This document shows, piece after piece, positions 1 to 8,302 of a DNA stretch of 64,000 bases. The DNA lies in the NCBI GenBank assembly GCA_040880725.1, contig JBBDHV010000043.1:21019-85018 (forward strand), written 5' to 3'. The notes below the pieces were generated by a model, which had not been told where the DNA came from, ran no database searches, and saw only the letters and a list, made by a program, of their open reading frames with translations. Numbering within the stretch: position 1 is the stretch's first letter; the number at the start of each line of letters is the position of its first letter. The translations under genes were made by a program, and so were the position numbers. This DNA is from DATHWB01 sp040880725 (GTDB lineage Bacteria > Actinomycetota > Acidimicrobiia > Spongiisociales > ZC4RG35).

Positions 1-63
1 GGCTCGACCCGAAAGGACCACGCGAACCGTCGAGCGAGATGGGCCCACGACCCGGGCAATGGC

Positions 64-414
64 TCAGCGGCTCGTCTTGCAGTCGACGCAGTAGATCGAC
101 GAGGGCCGGAACTCGAGACGGTCGGCAGGAATGTCCTTGCCGCATGAGACGCACACCCCGTAGTTGCCCTTCTCGATGCGAACGAGGGCCGCATCGATGT
201 CGGAGAGTTGTGACTTGAGAGACTCGACTACCTGGAGGACTTCCGTTCTCTCATGCGTCGCGGCGGCGGCGTCGGCAAACCCGTCTCCGTAGTCGACGTC
301 GCCTGTCAGTTCACCGGTTTCGGTCACCCCGAGCTCGATCATCTGATGAACGATCCGCTCGCGTTCTTCTGTCAGGGCGACCTTCGCCGAAGTCGTGTCG
401 AAGGTGGTCATCAT
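64..414 (-). CDS. DksA/TraR-type zinc-finger protein
   Basis: Small protein of 116 residues with the C-terminal zinc finger of the DksA/TraR family: Cys88, Cys91, Cys109 and Cys112, in the order CVSC then CVDC. The N-terminal half is charged and helical, as in the coiled-coil arm by which family members reach into the RNA polymerase secondary channel. A role in modulating transcription is inferred from the family. It starts six bases after the xerD stop, with GAGGACGG as a plausible ribosome site, so it is probably co-transcribed with xerD. The ATG at 411 is an equally good start. Bases 1-59 on the same strand could encode the first residues of a further gene from a TTG, but too little is present to name it. 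Confidence 0.88.
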   Translation of the reverse strand: MMTTFDTTSAKVALTEERERIVHQMIELGVTETGELTGDVDYGDGFADAAAATHERTEVLQVVESLKSQLSDIDAALVRIEKGNYGVCVSCGKDIPADRLEFRPSSIYCVDCKTSR

Positions 415-420
415 CCGTCC

Positions 421-1293
421 TCACTGGCTTCTCGGGTGCGCTTCGAGGTAAATCTCCCTGAGGTGTCTGGGAGTGACTCGCGTGTACACCTGAGTGGTGT
501 TCACGTTAGCGTGACCGAGCATTTCTTGAACAGATCGGATGTCTGCCCCGGCCTCGATCATGTGCGTCGCGGCGCTGTGTCGGAGCACATGGGGAGAGAC
601 TTCCGAGGGATCGAGACCCGCTCGTTCGGCAGCGCGTTTCACGATGTCGAAGACTGTCTGACGGGTGAGACGCCCTCCCCGCAGATTCAGGAACACCGCA
701 TCGTCTCTCGGACCCAGGTCCAGCCTCGCCGGCAGCCATGCGGCGATCGCTTCGACGGCCGGTCCCCCGAGGGGAACCATCCGCTGACGGTTCCCTTTTC
801 CGGTCAGCACCGCCCGCGCCTCCTCGAGGTCGACGGCGCCGAGATCGAGACCGACCACTTCGCTCGCGCGAGCACCGGTGCCGTACAGAACTTCCAGCAT
901 CGCCCGATCCCGGGCATCGGCCGGGCCGGGACCGTCCGGGACAGTCACCAGCCGGATACAAGCCGCAACGTCCAGTGCCTTGGGAATGGCATCGGGGCGT
1001 CTGGGCGCGTCGACGAGGCCCGATGGATCGTCCTCCCGTAGACCTTCGACCACCAGGAACCGGTGGAACCCGCGCAGCGCTGCCACTTTGCGGGCGACCG
1101 TGGTGGGGGCGAGGTCGGAGAGTGACGTCACGAAGTCGTCGATCGTCGGCACGGACGAATCCCGGCCGTCGAGGTGCGCGCGGTACTGCGACAAGTCCCG
1201 ACGGTACGCATCGATGGTGGCGGGCGAATACCCCCGCTCCACCGCGAGCGCGGCCAGAAACTCGTCGATCTGGCGACCGAGCTCCGCCGTCAT
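421..1293 (-). CDS. xerD: Tyrosine recombinase XerD-like
   Basis: Site-specific tyrosine recombinase of 290 residues, the usual XerC/XerD length. Family members resolve chromosome dimers at dif together with a partner recombinase and the FtsK translocase. An N-terminal SAM-like core-binding domain covers about residues 5-90. The catalytic domain shows the first Arg in GARASEVVGL, the HVLRH box (His235, Arg238), LGH (His261) and the nucleophile Tyr270 in TQVYTRV. It follows ald by seven bases and sits in the pyrG-NUDIX-xerD order seen in M. tuberculosis (Rv1699-Rv1701). That context favours the housekeeping XerD over a phage or integron integrase. No flanking attachment sites were seen. Confidence 0.9.
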   Translation of the reverse strand: MTAELGRQIDEFLAALAVERGYSPATIDAYRRDLSQYRAHLDGRDSSVPTIDDFVTSLSDLAPTTVARKVAALRGFHRFLVVEGLREDDPSGLVDAPRRPDAIPKALDVAACIRLVTVPDGPGPADARDRAMLEVLYGTGARASEVVGLDLGAVDLEEARAVLTGKGNRQRMVPLGGPAVEAIAAWLPARLDLGPRDDAVFLNLRGGRLTRQTVFDIVKRAAERAGLDPSEVSPHVLRHSAATHMIEAGADIRSVQEMLGHANVNTTQVYTRVTPRHLREIYLEAHPRSQ

Positions 1294-1300
1294 CGCGGGC

Positions 1301-2419
1301 TCAACCAGCGAGTGTCACCAACGGATCCACGAACTCGCGACCGAGGCTCTCGGCAACCGCACGATTCGTGAGCGCTCCGTTGACGACGCTGACACCTCCG
1401 ACCAGCTCGGGATGACGGCTCAAAGCCGCCACCACCCCCAGGTCCGCGAGCGCCACCACGTACATCAGTGTGGCGTTCGTCAGCCCGTAGGTAGAGGTGT
1501 TCGGGACGGCGCCGGGGATGTTGCCCACGGCGTAGTGGACGATGTCATGGACCATGTACACCGGGTCGGTGTGGGTGGTCTCCCGGCTCGTCTCGAAGCA
1601 ACCTCCCTGGTCGATGGCGATGTCCACGAGCACCGAACCCCGCGGCATCCCCCTGACCATGTCCTCGGTGACGAGCTTGGGGGCGCTCGCCCCGGGGACG
1701 AGCACGCTTCCAATCACCAGATCGGCGTCGAGGACCAGTTCTTCGAGAGTCAGGCGGTTCGACGCCATTGTCGACAAGCGGCCCTGATAGTGCGCGTCGA
1801 GGGCGCGCAACCGGGCCAGGTCGCGATCGACGACGGTGACATGCGCCTGCATTCCGACCGCCATCGCCGCGGCGTTTGCCCCGGACGTTCCCCCGCCGAT
1901 GATGACGACCTTTGCGGGGCGGACACCTGGGATGCCGCCGAGCAGCACGCCCCGCCCACCCTGAGCCTTCTCCAGGAAGCGGGCACCGACCTGGGTGGCC
2001 ATGCGGCCGGCGATCTCGGACATCGGCGCCAGCAGCGGGAGGGAACGGTCGGGAAGCTGGACCGTCTCGTAGGCGATGGCAGTCACGCCGCGCTCGACCA
2101 ACGCGTCGGCCACCGCCGGGTAGGCGGCGAGATGAAGGTAGGTGAAGAGCAGCTGGCCGGGACGGAAGAGGTCGAATTCGTCTCGCTGCGGCTCCTTGAC
2201 CTTGAGGATCAGGTCGGCCTCGGCGAAGAGATCGGTCACCTGGGTGACGATGCGAGCCCCCTGGGCTTCGTACTCCTCGTCGTGAATCGTCGAACCTTCG
2301 CCGGCGTCGGATTCGATGAGTACCTCATGGCCGTGTGCCACGAGTTCTCGCACGCCGACCGGCGTGATCGCAACCCGGAATTCCGAGGTCTTCACCTCGC
2401 GGGGAACACCAACGATCAT
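1301..2419 (-). CDS. ald: Alanine dehydrogenase
   Basis: NAD-dependent L-alanine dehydrogenase, interconverting alanine with pyruvate plus ammonia. The start MIVGVPREVKTSEFRVAITP is the classic N-terminus of the family and sets the ATG at 2419, preceded by GAGGAG. The product is 372 residues, the normal length. The Rossmann segment reads IIGGGTSGANAAAMAVG, and the downstream MVHDIVHYAVGNIPGAVPNTST block is typical of Ald. The start overlaps the upstream NUDIX stop in an ATGA, so translation is probably coupled. The open frame extends further upstream, but that part is only the shadow of the NUDIX gene. Confidence 0.95.
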   Translation of the reverse strand: MIVGVPREVKTSEFRVAITPVGVRELVAHGHEVLIESDAGEGSTIHDEEYEAQGARIVTQVTDLFAEADLILKVKEPQRDEFDLFRPGQLLFTYLHLAAYPAVADALVERGVTAIAYETVQLPDRSLPLLAPMSEIAGRMATQVGARFLEKAQGGRGVLLGGIPGVRPAKVVIIGGGTSGANAAAMAVGMQAHVTVVDRDLARLRALDAHYQGRLSTMASNRLTLEELVLDADLVIGSVLVPGASAPKLVTEDMVRGMPRGSVLVDIAIDQGGCFETSRETTHTDPVYMVHDIVHYAVGNIPGAVPNTSTYGLTNATLMYVVALADLGVVAALSRHPELVGGVSVVNGALTNRAVAESLGREFVDPLVTLAG

Positions 2420-2949
2420 TCGCTTCTCCTCGACCAACGCAACAGCGCGATCTGCGTCTTCGCGTCGGTGATCTCCCCGGCGTCGATCGCATCCATCGCG
2501 TCCTCCAATGTCATCGTCACGACTGCAGCTTCCACCTCTTCGATCCCATCGGGTCGCCGCGCCCCGGCGACGATACCGCGGGCCGCAAAAAGGTGTATCA
2601 CCTCGTCGGTGTACCCGGGTGAAGGCTCCATCGTCCCCAGTGACACCCACTCGGCTGCGGTCATCCCGAGTTCCTCGCGCAACTCTCGCCGGGCCGTCTC
2701 GATCGGAGGTTCGTCCGCGACATCTCGCTTGCCTGCGGGAATCTCGAGGATATCCCGGCGCATGGCGACCCGGTACTGCCGTACGAGCCAGACTCGACCG
2801 TCGTCGACGGGGAGCACCGCCACCCCTCCGGGATGGCGAAGCACGTCCCTGGGGTGCGTCGACCCGTCCGGGCCGCGCAAGGTGACTCTCTCCAGACGGA
2901 CGAACACGCCCTCCCCGAGAGTCTCCCTTCCCTCCTCGGCGAAAGTCAC
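2416..2949 (-). CDS. NUDIX hydrolase, ADP-ribose pyrophosphatase type
   Basis: NUDIX hydrolase of 177 residues. The NUDIX box reads from IPAGKRDVADEPPIETARRE to REELGM, matching the G-x5-E-x7-REUxEExGU consensus closely. The upstream VWLVRQYR and downstream SPGYTDEVIHLF are typical of ADP-ribose pyrophosphatases (NudF, Rv1700), so hydrolysis of ADP-ribose to AMP and ribose 5-phosphate is the likely activity. The GTG start at 2949 overlaps the pyrG stop as GTGA, and the stop overlaps the ald start as ATGA, placing it in the middle of a coupled pyrG-nudix-ald operon. The exact substrate is inferred from the family. Confidence 0.88.
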   Translation of the reverse strand: MTFAEEGRETLGEGVFVRLERVTLRGPDGSTHPRDVLRHPGGVAVLPVDDGRVWLVRQYRVAMRRDILEIPAGKRDVADEPPIETARRELREELGMTAAEWVSLGTMEPSPGYTDEVIHLFAARGIVAGARRPDGIEEVEAAVVTMTLEDAMDAIDAGEITDAKTQIALLRWSRRSE

Positions 2950-4613
2950 TTCACCGGCGTCGGTGAGGTGGTTCCGGCTGTTTCGGCCGAAGCCGCCTTG
3001 CGAGCGGCGTGGCGTTCGGCAGCCTGTGCCAGGCCGACGAACAGGGGGTGCGGGTCGTCTGGGCGTGATTTGAACTCCGGGTGCGCCTGGGTCCCGACGA
3101 AGTAGGGGTGGTCTGCCAGCTCGATGAACTCGACGAGGGAGCCGTCCGGCGAGACGCCGCTGAGTCGCATCCCTGCCGCCTCCAGATCGCGTCGGTAGCG
3201 GTTGTTGACTTCCCACCGGTGCCGGTGGCGTTCGTAGACCAGTTCGCTGTCGTAGACCCTGCGCACGATGCTGCCTTCGGCCAACTTGGCGGCGTACAGG
3301 CCGAGACGCATCGTCCCGCCCTTGTCCTCGACGCCTTCCTGGCTCGCCATGAGGTCGATGACCGGGTGGGTGGTCGTCGGGTCGAACTCAGTGGAGTTGG
3401 CTTCCCCCAGATCGAGCACGTTCCGGGCGAACTCGATCACCGCGCACTGCAGTCCGAGACACAGTCCGAGGAACGGGACGCCACCCTCACGCGCATAGCG
3501 AATGGCGGCGATCTTGCCTTCCACTCCCCTGGATCCGAAGCCTCCCGGAACGACCAGTCCGTCGAGGTCCTCGAGATAACTGGACGCGAGCATGCCGGTC
3601 AGCTCGTCTGAGGGAATCCACCGCACATCGAGGGCGATCCCGTGGGTGGCGGCGCCGTGGCGCAGCGCCTCGGCGACGGAGAGATAGGCGTCGGGTAGGT
3701 CGACGTACTTTCCGACGATGCCGACCTTCACAGGGGTGTCGGCGGTGCGAATCCGCTCGACCATCGCCCGCCAGGCCGAGAGATCCGGCGGCGGGCACTC
3801 GATGGCGAGCCGCTCGCAGACGACCGTGTCGAGCCCGTTCTGGTGCATCGTCAGGGGCACTTCGTAGATGTCGGTGGCGTCGGGGGCGCTCACGACCGCA
3901 CGGGTGCTGACGTCGCAGAACAGGGAGATCTTCTTGCGCACCGAGTCGTCGATCGGCCGGTCGGAACGCACCACGATGATGTCGGGGGTGATGCCCTTCG
4001 AGCGCAGCTCGGCGACCGAGTGTTGGGTCGGCTTGGACTTGAGCTCTTCGGACGAGGCGATGTAGGGCACGAGCGTCACATGAATGAACATGGCGTTTTC
4101 GCGACCCACGTCGTTGGCGAACTGCCGGATGGCTTCGAGAAACGGCAGACCTTCGATGTCACCGACGGTGCCGCCCACTTCGATGATGACGACGTCGATC
4201 TCGTCTTCGGAACCGACCTGACGGATCCGCTGCTTGATCTCGTTGGTGATGTGCGGGATCACCTGGACCGTGTCACCCAGGTAGTCACCCCTTCGCTCCT
4301 TCTTGATGACCGACAGGTAGATCGAGCCGGCGGTCACGTTGGACGTGCGCCGCAGGTTGGTGCCGACGAACCGCTCGTAATGCCCGAGGTCGAGGTCGGT
4401 TTCGCCGCCGTCGTCGGTGACGAACACTTCGCCGTGTTGGAACGGATTCATCGTGCCAGGGTCGACGTTGATGTACGGGTCGAGCTTCTGGATGACGACG
4501 TTGAGGCCACGAGTCTTGAGGATCCGACCGAGGGACGCGGCGGTGATCCCCTTGCCGAGACTCGAAACGACGCCGCCGGTGACGAAGACGTACTTGGTGG
4601 GTCGACCGATCAT
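2946..4613 (-). CDS. pyrG: CTP synthase
   Basis: CTP synthase of 555 residues, converting UTP to CTP with glutamine as nitrogen donor; the last step of de novo pyrimidine nucleotide synthesis. The start MIGRPTKYVFVTGGVVSSLG is diagnostic and fixes the ATG at 4613. The synthetase domain fills the N-terminal half (SLGKGITAASLGRIL P-loop, then the DPYINVDPGTMNPFQHGEVF block). The class I glutamine amidotransferase domain follows, with the nucleophile Cys in FLGLCLGLQC and the His-Glu pair in QAHPEF near the C-terminus. It heads the coupled pyrG-NUDIX-ald genes. A 53-bp dispersed repeat lies upstream, between pyrG and the divergent gene. Confidence 0.97.
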   Translation of the reverse strand: MIGRPTKYVFVTGGVVSSLGKGITAASLGRILKTRGLNVVIQKLDPYINVDPGTMNPFQHGEVFVTDDGGETDLDLGHYERFVGTNLRRTSNVTAGSIYLSVIKKERRGDYLGDTVQVIPHITNEIKQRIRQVGSEDEIDVVIIEVGGTVGDIEGLPFLEAIRQFANDVGRENAMFIHVTLVPYIASSEELKSKPTQHSVAELRSKGITPDIIVVRSDRPIDDSVRKKISLFCDVSTRAVVSAPDATDIYEVPLTMHQNGLDTVVCERLAIECPPPDLSAWRAMVERIRTADTPVKVGIVGKYVDLPDAYLSVAEALRHGAATHGIALDVRWIPSDELTGMLASSYLEDLDGLVVPGGFGSRGVEGKIAAIRYAREGGVPFLGLCLGLQCAVIEFARNVLDLGEANSTEFDPTTTHPVIDLMASQEGVEDKGGTMRLGLYAAKLAEGSIVRRVYDSELVYERHRHRWEVNNRYRRDLEAAGMRLSGVSPDGSLVEFIELADHPYFVGTQAHPEFKSRPDDPHPLFVGLAQAAERHAARKAASAETAGTTSPTPVK

Positions 4614-4691
4614 CGGATGGCGTTCCCGGAGGGTCCGCACGGGCGGTTTGTGAACCTGCTCAGCACGGGAGTCCACCGTAGCACGACCGCC

Positions 4692-4744
4692 CCGCGTACC
4701 CTGGGTTCCCGAGTACATCCCAGGTCTTCGGCAGCCCACGGTTC
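4692..4744 (-). repeat. Repeat family 1, copy A
   Basis: 53-bp imperfect inverted repeat, read on the minus strand: AACCGTGGGC at one end and GAACCCAGGGTACGCGG at the other. The outer arms ACCGTGGGC and GAACCCAGGGT are mutually complementary with few mismatches, so the unit can fold. It lies between the divergent starts of pyrG and the AbiEi/DUF559-type gene. Confidence 0.85.
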
Positions 4745-4780
4745 GGCGATTTCGTCACACCGGGCGTTCATCTTCGGGAC

Positions 4781-5686
4781 ATGGAACATCTCGATCGCAT
4801 CGCGCTCGACCTCGCCCTCCGGCAAGGCGGGGTCGTCACCAGGGCTCAGGCACTCGAACTCGGACTCACACCGCGTCAGATCACGTGGCGGATCGCGTCC
4901 GGACACTGGACGGTCGTCCAACGGGCCGTGTACAAACTCGCCGAGCCGCGGGACCGCCGCGATCTCATGAGCACCGTCCTCGTGACGTGGCCGGGTGCCG
5001 TCATATCGCATGAGTCTGCAGCCGGGATCCACCGGTTCCCGTTCGTCGAACCGCACGAGACTCGCATCGTGGTCTCCCATCACACCCGGACCACCCACGA
5101 CTTCCCCGGCGTCATTGTCAGACGTACTCACGATCTGGACGGCTGGCATGTGACACAGGTCGCTGGATTGAGACTCACGACCGTCGCCAGAACGGTCGTT
5201 GACCTCGCGGCGGACCGCTCGGTTCGGCACATGGGTGCGATCGTCGATCGTCTCGCCTCCGATGGCGCAGTCGAAGTCTTCGAACTAGAGGCGGTGCTGG
5301 GGGCGACAGGCCGCCGAGGCAAACCCGGGACCACCACGATGCGCGAGGTGCTTGAAGCTCGCATCGGGGAAGACCCCTCGAGCTCGGTGCTTGAGCGACA
5401 CGGGCGACGTCTTCTTGCCGATGCCGGGCTTCCGACACCGAAGAGCGAGTACCCCATTCCCTGGACACTTGACCGGTTCTTCGACGATGCCTTCCCGGAG
5501 CGCAAGGTGGCCATCGAGTGGGACTCGCGTCGCTTTCATGGACAGATGGCTTCGTTCGATGCCGATCGCGGTCGCGACAGAGATGCCGCAGTGCACGGTT
5601 GGGTCGTGCTCCGTTTCACCTGGCGGGACGTTCACGGACATCCTGACCGTGTCGTCGACACGCTCCGAGCTCTGCTTACCGCCTGA
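4781..5686 (+). CDS. AbiEi/DUF559-type protein with wHTH and PD-(D/E)XK-like domains
   Basis: 301 residues. The N-terminal 50 residues (QGGVVTRAQALELGLTPRQI) match the winged-helix start of AbiEi-like 'antitoxin' proteins of actinobacteria, followed by the family motif SHESAAGIHRFP. The C-terminal 110 residues resemble DUF559/Vsr-type nuclease folds: acidic FFDDAFP, then IEWDSRRFHG, then DADRGRDRDAAVHGWVVLRF, fitting a D...ExD...H arrangement. No toxin partner lies beside it. It is the only gene between two inverted copies of repeat family 1, and its TGA overlaps the right copy. A role in moving that repeat is my hypothesis; a solitary regulator or a nuclease-like defence protein are alternatives. 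It is a distant paralogue of the gene at 23687. Confidence 0.85.
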   Translation: MEHLDRIALDLALRQGGVVTRAQALELGLTPRQITWRIASGHWTVVQRAVYKLAEPRDRRDLMSTVLVTWPGAVISHESAAGIHRFPFVEPHETRIVVSHHTRTTHDFPGVIVRRTHDLDGWHVTQVAGLRLTTVARTVVDLAADRSVRHMGAIVDRLASDGAVEVFELEAVLGATGRRGKPGTTTMREVLEARIGEDPSSSVLERHGRRLLADAGLPTPKSEYPIPWTLDRFFDDAFPERKVAIEWDSRRFHGQMASFDADRGRDRDAAVHGWVVLRFTWRDVHGHPDRVVDTLRALLTA

Positions 5687-5737
5687 ACCGTGGGCTCGCA
5701 GATACATCCAGTGTCGCTGGGAACCCAGGGTACGCGG
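5685..5737 (+). repeat. Repeat family 1, copy B
   Basis: 53-bp copy in plus orientation, from GAACCGTGGGCTC to GAACCCAGGGTACGCGG. Its first two bases are the last two of the TGA stop of the AbiEi/DUF559-type gene. It lies between the convergent ends of that gene and the acyl-CoA ligase gene. Confidence 0.9.
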
Positions 5738-5743
5738 GGCAAC

Positions 5744-7351
5744 TCAGTTGATGCGTTTGGTGTGGTCGGACCAGAGGGCGTCGCGGAGGACGAACTTTTG
5801 GATCTTGCCGGTGCTGGTCTTGGGGAGGGCGTCGAGGACCTCCACCTCGTCGGGGGCCTTGTAATGGGCGAGGCGGGAACGGACATGCTCGATGATCTCG
5901 GGACCGGTCACCGACGCACCGTCCTTCAGCGTGACATAGGCCTTCGGACGCTCGCCCCAATGGTCGTGCGGCATTGCCACCACGGCCGCCTCCAACACCG
6001 CGGGATGAGACACGACGGCTTGTTCGACCTCGATGGTCGAGATGTTCTCGCCTCCCGAGATGATGATGTCTTTCGCCCGGTCCCGCAGCTCGATGTAGCC
6101 GTCCGGATGCCATACCGCGAGATCCCCTGAGTGGAACCAGCCTCCCGCGAACGCCTTCGCCGTGGCCTCGGGATCGTCGTGATACCCCGCCATGACGTTG
6201 TTCCCGCGCATGACGACCTCACCCATCGTCTCGCCGTCCCGGGGCACGTCGTTCATGTCGCCGTCCACGACCCGGATCGGGTCCGCCCCGATGTAGGCGA
6301 CCCCCTGGCGGGCCATCAGCCGGATGCGCTCGTCGACGGTGCCCTCCGCCCACGAGTCCTGAATCTCACAGATCGTGTACGGCCCGTAGGTTTCGGTCAG
6401 GCCGTACACGTGAACGAGGTCCGCGCCGAGGTCGGTCATCTGACGAATGATCGTCGGACTCGGCGGAGCGCCCGCGGTGGTGATGACGAAGGGCCGTCCG
6501 AACGGCGCCGCCGTCGGATGATTCGCCATCGAGATCAGCACGGTTGGCGCTCCGTTGAGATGGGTGATCCCCTCGGCGGAGACCAACTCCCAGATCTCGG
6601 CAGGATCCACCTGTCTCAGACACACGTGCCGCCCTCCGATCGCGGTCACACCCCAGGTGGTGCACCACCCGTTGCAGTGGAACATCGGCAGCGTCCACAG
6701 GTAGACCGAGTCGGTCGAGTGCCGGCTGTGAATCACTTCGGCCAGGGCGTTGAGGTGGGCTCCCCGGTGGGTGTACATCACGCCTTTGGGCTGGCCGGTC
6801 GTTCCCGACGTGTAGTTGACCGAGATCACGCGCTCCTCGTCGTCCACGCGCATCGGGATCGGCGTGTCGTCACCGCGGGCGACGAAGTCGGTGTACGACG
6901 TATGACCGTCGACCTCGGATACGCCGGAATGCGGATCGTGCAGGGTCACCACTTCCCTGAGACCTGCCCGGTCGGCGAGGTGCGGGGCGACGGTTGGATA
7001 CAGGGCCGTGTCCACGACAAGGATGGTCGCTCCGCTGTGGTCGAGGATGTAGGCGATCTCCGGTCCGCTCAGCCGGGTGTTGATGGCAACGAGGACACCC
7101 TGCACGAGCGGGACGGCGAAATGGGCGATGAGCATTTCCGGGAGATTCGGCAGGAGATACGCGACCCGGTCTCCCGGGCGGATCCCGGTTTCCTGCAGTG
7201 CCCTGCCGACGCGATTCACCTCGGAGCGCATCTCCGTGTAGGTGAGCGACCGCTCCCGGTAGGTGATGGCGATGCGGTCGCCGAAGACGTCGGCGGACCG
7301 CTCCAGGAACAACAGCGGTGTCAGCTCGGTGATCGAAACCCGGTCACGCAT
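5744..7351 (-). CDS. Acyl-CoA synthetase (AMP-forming)
   Basis: AMP-dependent ligase of 535 residues that activates a carboxylic acid, probably a medium- or long-chain fatty acid, to its CoA thioester. Core motifs are present: the phosphate-binding loop YTSGTTGQPKGVMYTH, the YGLTETYGP adenylate motif, the hinge WFHSGDLAVWHPDGYIELRD region, and the catalytic lysine in PKTSTGKIQKF near the C-terminus. The start MRDRVSITELTPLLFLERSA at 7351 aligns with AlkK-type ligases; the open frame upstream is a shadow of the next gene. It lies eight bases downstream of an enoyl-CoA hydratase gene, suggesting a two-gene beta-oxidation operon. The true substrate cannot be read from sequence. Confidence 0.93.
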   Translation of the reverse strand: MRDRVSITELTPLLFLERSADVFGDRIAITYRERSLTYTEMRSEVNRVGRALQETGIRPGDRVAYLLPNLPEMLIAHFAVPLVQGVLVAINTRLSGPEIAYILDHSGATILVVDTALYPTVAPHLADRAGLREVVTLHDPHSGVSEVDGHTSYTDFVARGDDTPIPMRVDDEERVISVNYTSGTTGQPKGVMYTHRGAHLNALAEVIHSRHSTDSVYLWTLPMFHCNGWCTTWGVTAIGGRHVCLRQVDPAEIWELVSAEGITHLNGAPTVLISMANHPTAAPFGRPFVITTAGAPPSPTIIRQMTDLGADLVHVYGLTETYGPYTICEIQDSWAEGTVDERIRLMARQGVAYIGADPIRVVDGDMNDVPRDGETMGEVVMRGNNVMAGYHDDPEATAKAFAGGWFHSGDLAVWHPDGYIELRDRAKDIIISGGENISTIEVEQAVVSHPAVLEAAVVAMPHDHWGERPKAYVTLKDGASVTGPEIIEHVRSRLAHYKAPDEVEVLDALPKTSTGKIQKFVLRDALWSDHTKRIN

Positions 7352-7359
7352 CGCGGCTT

Positions 7360-8121
7360 CTACTCCGGCCACTGCGGCGAACGTTTGTCCAGGAACGCGC
7401 CCATGCCCTCCTGGGCGTCGGTCATCTGGGCGTTGGCGGTCATCACCGCTTTGGTCAGGTCGTATGCCCGATGCTCGTCGAGTTCGGTCTGGGACCAGAA
7501 GGCTTCTTTGCCGATGCCGATGACCCGACCCGAATAGCGGGTGATCGACGCCACGAGTTCGTCGATCTCGGCGTCGAGGGCGTTGGGCTCGGCCACCCGG
7601 TTGACCAGACCCCATTCCATCGCTGTCATCGCATCGATCGGTTCGCCCGTGAGCAGCATTTCCATCGCCCGCTTGCGGCCCACCGCACGCGAGATCGGCA
7701 CCATCGGGGTCGAGCAGAACAAGCCGATCTTGACACCCGGTGTCGCGAACCTGGCGTCGGTTGATGCGACCGCGAGGTCGCAGGCGGCGACGAGCTGGCA
7801 ACCGGCGGCAGTGGCGACGCCATGGACCCGGGCGATCACCGGTTGGGGGATGCGATGGATCCGTTCCATGACCTGGACGCAGGCGTCGAAGAGCTGGGCA
7901 TAGAAATCTCCCGGCCGGTCGATCATCTCGCCGAGGTCGTGGCCGGCCGAGAAGGCGGGGCCTGCGCCTGCGAGAACCACGACTCGTGAGTCCGCCGGAA
8001 GGCTCGCAAGGGCACTGTCCAGGGCACCGAGCATCTCCAGGCTGAGCGCATTCCTACGATCGGGGCGGTTCAACGTGATCGTTGCCCGGACGCCGTCATG
8101 GTCGGTGCGGACGATGCTCAT
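7360..8121 (-). CDS. Enoyl-CoA hydratase/isomerase family protein
   Basis: Crotonase-fold protein of 253 residues. The CoA-binding and oxyanion-hole segments are LNRPDRRNALSLEML, AGPAFSAGHDLGEM and HGVATAAGCQLVAACDLAVA, and the C-terminal KEAFWSQ region fits the family. A typical catalytic Glu pair is not obvious: the usual glutamate of the second motif is replaced by the CQLVAAC context. The activity might therefore be hydratase, isomerase or another crotonase reaction. The ATG at 8121 is chosen because MSIVRTDHDGVRATITLNRP aligns with the family start. It is the first gene of a probable operon with the acyl-CoA ligase. Confidence 0.9.
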   Translation of the reverse strand: MSIVRTDHDGVRATITLNRPDRRNALSLEMLGALDSALASLPADSRVVVLAGAGPAFSAGHDLGEMIDRPGDFYAQLFDACVQVMERIHRIPQPVIARVHGVATAAGCQLVAACDLAVASTDARFATPGVKIGLFCSTPMVPISRAVGRKRAMEMLLTGEPIDAMTAMEWGLVNRVAEPNALDAEIDELVASITRYSGRVIGIGKEAFWSQTELDEHRAYDLTKAVMTANAQMTDAQEGMGAFLDKRSPQWPE

Positions 8122-8288
8122 TTCGGTCACTCTATCCCGCCCTGTCCGGACCGCGAGCGCCCGGCGCGGCGGCGGCCTGTCGCCTGGGTCATCTTTGCGC
8201 CACACCCCCGCAAGTCAGTTCTCTCGATGGCGAACCGCCGCGTTGCACTGTCGCCGGTACGGAAGAGTGTGGAATTCTCGTCTTGTCG

Positions 8289-8294
8289 TAACCT
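8289..8294 (+). promoter_or_regulatory. Candidate -10 element for a leaderless rsbQ-like transcript
   Basis: TAACCT fits the actinobacterial TANNNT -10 consensus and lies eight bases before the ATG at 8303. That spacing would start the transcript at or next to the ATG. No Shine-Dalgarno sequence precedes the gene, which supports a leaderless message. No convincing -35 box was seen. Confidence 0.4.
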
Positions 8295-8302
8295 TTGGCC
8301 TT

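Larger units (their letters stand above)
4692..5737. mobile_element. Cassette 1: AbiEi/DUF559-type gene between inverted repeats
   Basis: One gene (4781-5686) lies between two 53-bp copies of repeat family 1 in inverted orientation: 4692-4744 on the minus strand and 5685-5737 on the plus strand. In both copies the AACCGTGGG end faces the gene and the GTACGCG end points outward. The right copy begins inside the stop codon of the gene; the left copy ends 36 bases before its ATG. Solo copies of the same repeat occur elsewhere in the window. The geometry matches cassette 2, which carries a related protein and an unrelated repeat. That this is a mobile unit is an inference; no target-site duplication was seen. 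Confidence 0.6.

Noticed and set aside
421..1293. Integrase of a mobile element
   Set aside because: Sequence and context (pyrG-NUDIX-xerD) fit the housekeeping XerD; no attachment repeats or cargo.
878..3073. Long plus-strand open frame of about 731 codons
   Set aside because: Antisense to xerD, ald and the NUDIX gene, which have clear family motifs.
4781..5686. Type IV toxin-antitoxin system
   Set aside because: The N-terminus resembles AbiEi antitoxins, but no AbiEii-like toxin gene is adjacent here or at 23687; both genes stand alone between repeats.
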